From M3007 sp041392625 (GTDB lineage: Bacteria; Bacteroidota; Bacteroidia; Chitinophagales; Saprospiraceae), in the NCBI GenBank assembly GCA_041392625.1, contig JAWKLR010000001.1:62001-126000 (forward strand): a DNA stretch of 64,000 nt. Reading direction: 5' to 3'. A model generated the notes under the pieces. It was not told the origin of the DNA. It was given only the letters and a program-made list of their open reading frames with translations, and made no database searches. Position 1 is the stretch's first letter. Every line of letters starts with the position of its first letter. This document shows positions 62,962 through 64,000 of this stretch, one piece after another. The translations under genes and the position numbers were made by a program.

Positions 62962-64000
62962 CTAAAACTTGTAATTCGCATTCAAATAAATAAAGGAAGA
63001 TTTTAAGTCGTTCGGTGCATCTACAACATCTGCGGAGAATAATGCTTCACTGTAACTGGCATCCAGATCATGCCGCAAAGCAAGGCTGGAAAGGCTGAGT
63101 TGTCTTCTGTAACCCAGATTGAGCTCCAGGTGTTTGTTCAACTGATAGCCCAGAGCGATCGTCCATTGGTTGTCCCAGCCGCGGGTCTGGCCAGAAACCA
63201 GGGTATTGAGTGGTTGTTCGAAGCGTTCATTGGTGAAAGCATCGTTCACAGTATTTTGCGCCAGAGACAAGGTTGAGCCCGCATTTTTGGTATAAAATAA
63301 ATATTGAAGCTGTACTCCGGTAAGAACCCTCCATCGTGGACTAACTTTTCCTACCAACTGGATGGGAAGCTCTAGTCGATGCAGGCGGTTGATGGGCACC
63401 AAAACATTGGTTGGATTTTGGCTGGTTGAAGGATTCAGGGAACCCGATGATCCCGGAAAGTATCCGAGTACCGTAGAGTCACCGCTGATGTTGTAGTAAT
63501 CGAGGCCGGAGATACTTACAATTGGTCTGTTTTGACCTATGATGCGCCCATATTGATAACCAGCACCCAGTCGCAACCCAATTTTTCGGTTTATATTCCA
63601 ATCGAGCTGAACGCCCACAGAGGTAGCAGTTTGTTGTGTCGTATTGCTCCATTGTGTGCTTGCATAGACTCCGGGCTTAAAGCGATTTTGACCTGCCTTT
63701 TTTGTAATTGTTGAGACGGAGGCCATTGGTTCAGTATTTTTCTGAGGCAATACAGGGGGCGTGATGTTGGTCTGAAGTAGATTGATCGGGGCCAAAGCGG
63801 GGGCTTTGGCCCGATCAATCCGAGAGGGTGTTTCAGGTGTATTCTGTACGGTAGTTTCCAGGGGCATCAGTTCCGACGGAATTGCAAGATTATCCGGAGG
63901 CAATTCCGAAAACTGACTTGCACTGTTTGGGTTTTGTTCGAATGTGGAAACGGGTACAGGATATTTTAGTTCGGATACTTGAATATTCTGGTTGATGCGA
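62962..64000 (-). CDS. Probable outer-membrane protein (partial, start outside window)
   Basis: The reading frame is open from the right edge (RINQNIQVSELKYPVPVSTFEQNPN pattern at 63999 on) to a stop at 62962, so the start lies beyond 64000. The N-terminal visible part is a proline/threonine-rich linker; from about 63720 to 62962 it is a beta-barrel (FKPGVYASTQWSN, LGAGYQYGRIIG, LNLGYRRQLSLSS, ending in LNANYKF). Ending in a phenylalanine, as outer-membrane barrels do. Family not identified. Confidence 0.65.
   Translation of the reverse strand, partial: RINQNIQVSELKYPVPVSTFEQNPNSASQFSELPPDNLAIPSELMPLETTVQNTPETPSRIDRAKAPALAPINLLQTNITPPVLPQKNTEPMASVSTITKKAGQNRFKPGVYASTQWSNTTQQTATSVGVQLDWNINRKIGLRLGAGYQYGRIIGQNRPIVSISGLDYYNISGDSTVLGYFPGSSGSLNPSTSQNPTNVLVPINRLHRLELPIQLVGKVSPRWRVLTGVQLQYLFYTKNAGSTLSLAQNTVNDAFTNERFEQPLNTLVSGQTRGWDNQWTIALGYQLNKHLELNLGYRRQLSLSSLALRHDLDASYSEALFSADVVDAPNDLKSSFIYLNANYKF

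Overview
The window is a stretch of chromosome from a Bacteroidota bacterium, most likely a Saprospiria relative (Haliscomenobacter/Lewinella-like). The evidence is: type IX secretion (T9SS) sorting tails on secreted proteins, PorV/PorQ-type outer-membrane proteins, Bacteroidota-restricted families (DUF4296, DUF3667, DUF1573, choice-of-anchor B/LVIVD), futalosine-route menaquinone synthesis, and many promoters of the Bacteroidota sigma-A form (TTTG, about 19 nt, TAnnTTTG). No rRNA, tRNA, CRISPR array, prophage or plasmid replication gene was seen.

Layout. 0-5 kb: two outer-membrane proteins, a 3-hydroxybutyryl-CoA dehydrogenase and repeat-rich intergenic DNA. 5-16 kb: housekeeping genes (holA, Mrp ATPase, CaiB-type CoA-transferase, NAD(P)HX repair enzyme, thioredoxin, rhomboid protease, a SWIM protein coupled to rlmH, SixA phosphatase). 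16-25 kb: OmpA-type protein, sucC, then a minus-strand run ftsE-dapB-LVIVD protein-yraN-namZ. 24.5-31.7 kb: exonuclease/GIY-YIG nuclease, cytidine deaminase, multihaem cytochrome, PhoR/PhoB-like two-component pair, TonB/TPR protein. 31.7-33.2 kb: no protein gene, but hairpins, terminators and a candidate ncRNA. 33.2-46.5 kb: saccharopine dehydrogenase followed by a decayed IS5-type element, mqnB, methyltransferase, PAP2 phosphatase, two SGNH hydrolases, DUF1080 protein, C39-peptidase ABC exporter plus HlyD partner, DUF1573 protein. 46.6-54 kb: mostly small secreted or membrane proteins. 54-64 kb: a large sortilin-like beta-propeller protein, ECF sigma factor and probable anti-sigma partner, LytS-type kinase overlapping a GH31 glucosidase, and a partial outer-membrane protein running off the right end.

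The most interesting content is non-coding. Four 159-bp MITEs carry 3-bp TNA target duplications, and their ends match the left end of a degraded IS5-type element in the same window. Two other palindromic repeat families, AGTAAGT-type arrays with a conserved central segment and GGGGCGTAGCCC-type arrays, also fill intergenic gaps. Across these families, repeat ends repeatedly coincide with the stop codons of flanking genes. Two regions have a near-consensus promoter and a terminator about 250 nt apart with no gene between them, and are candidate small RNAs.

Caution: eight genes are broken by single-base shifts and a ninth (namZ) contains a compensated double shift across its active-site motif. 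The lost bases mostly fall in G, C or T runs, so many of these are probably residual sequencing errors rather than true pseudogenes. I did not find a clearly new multi-gene system.
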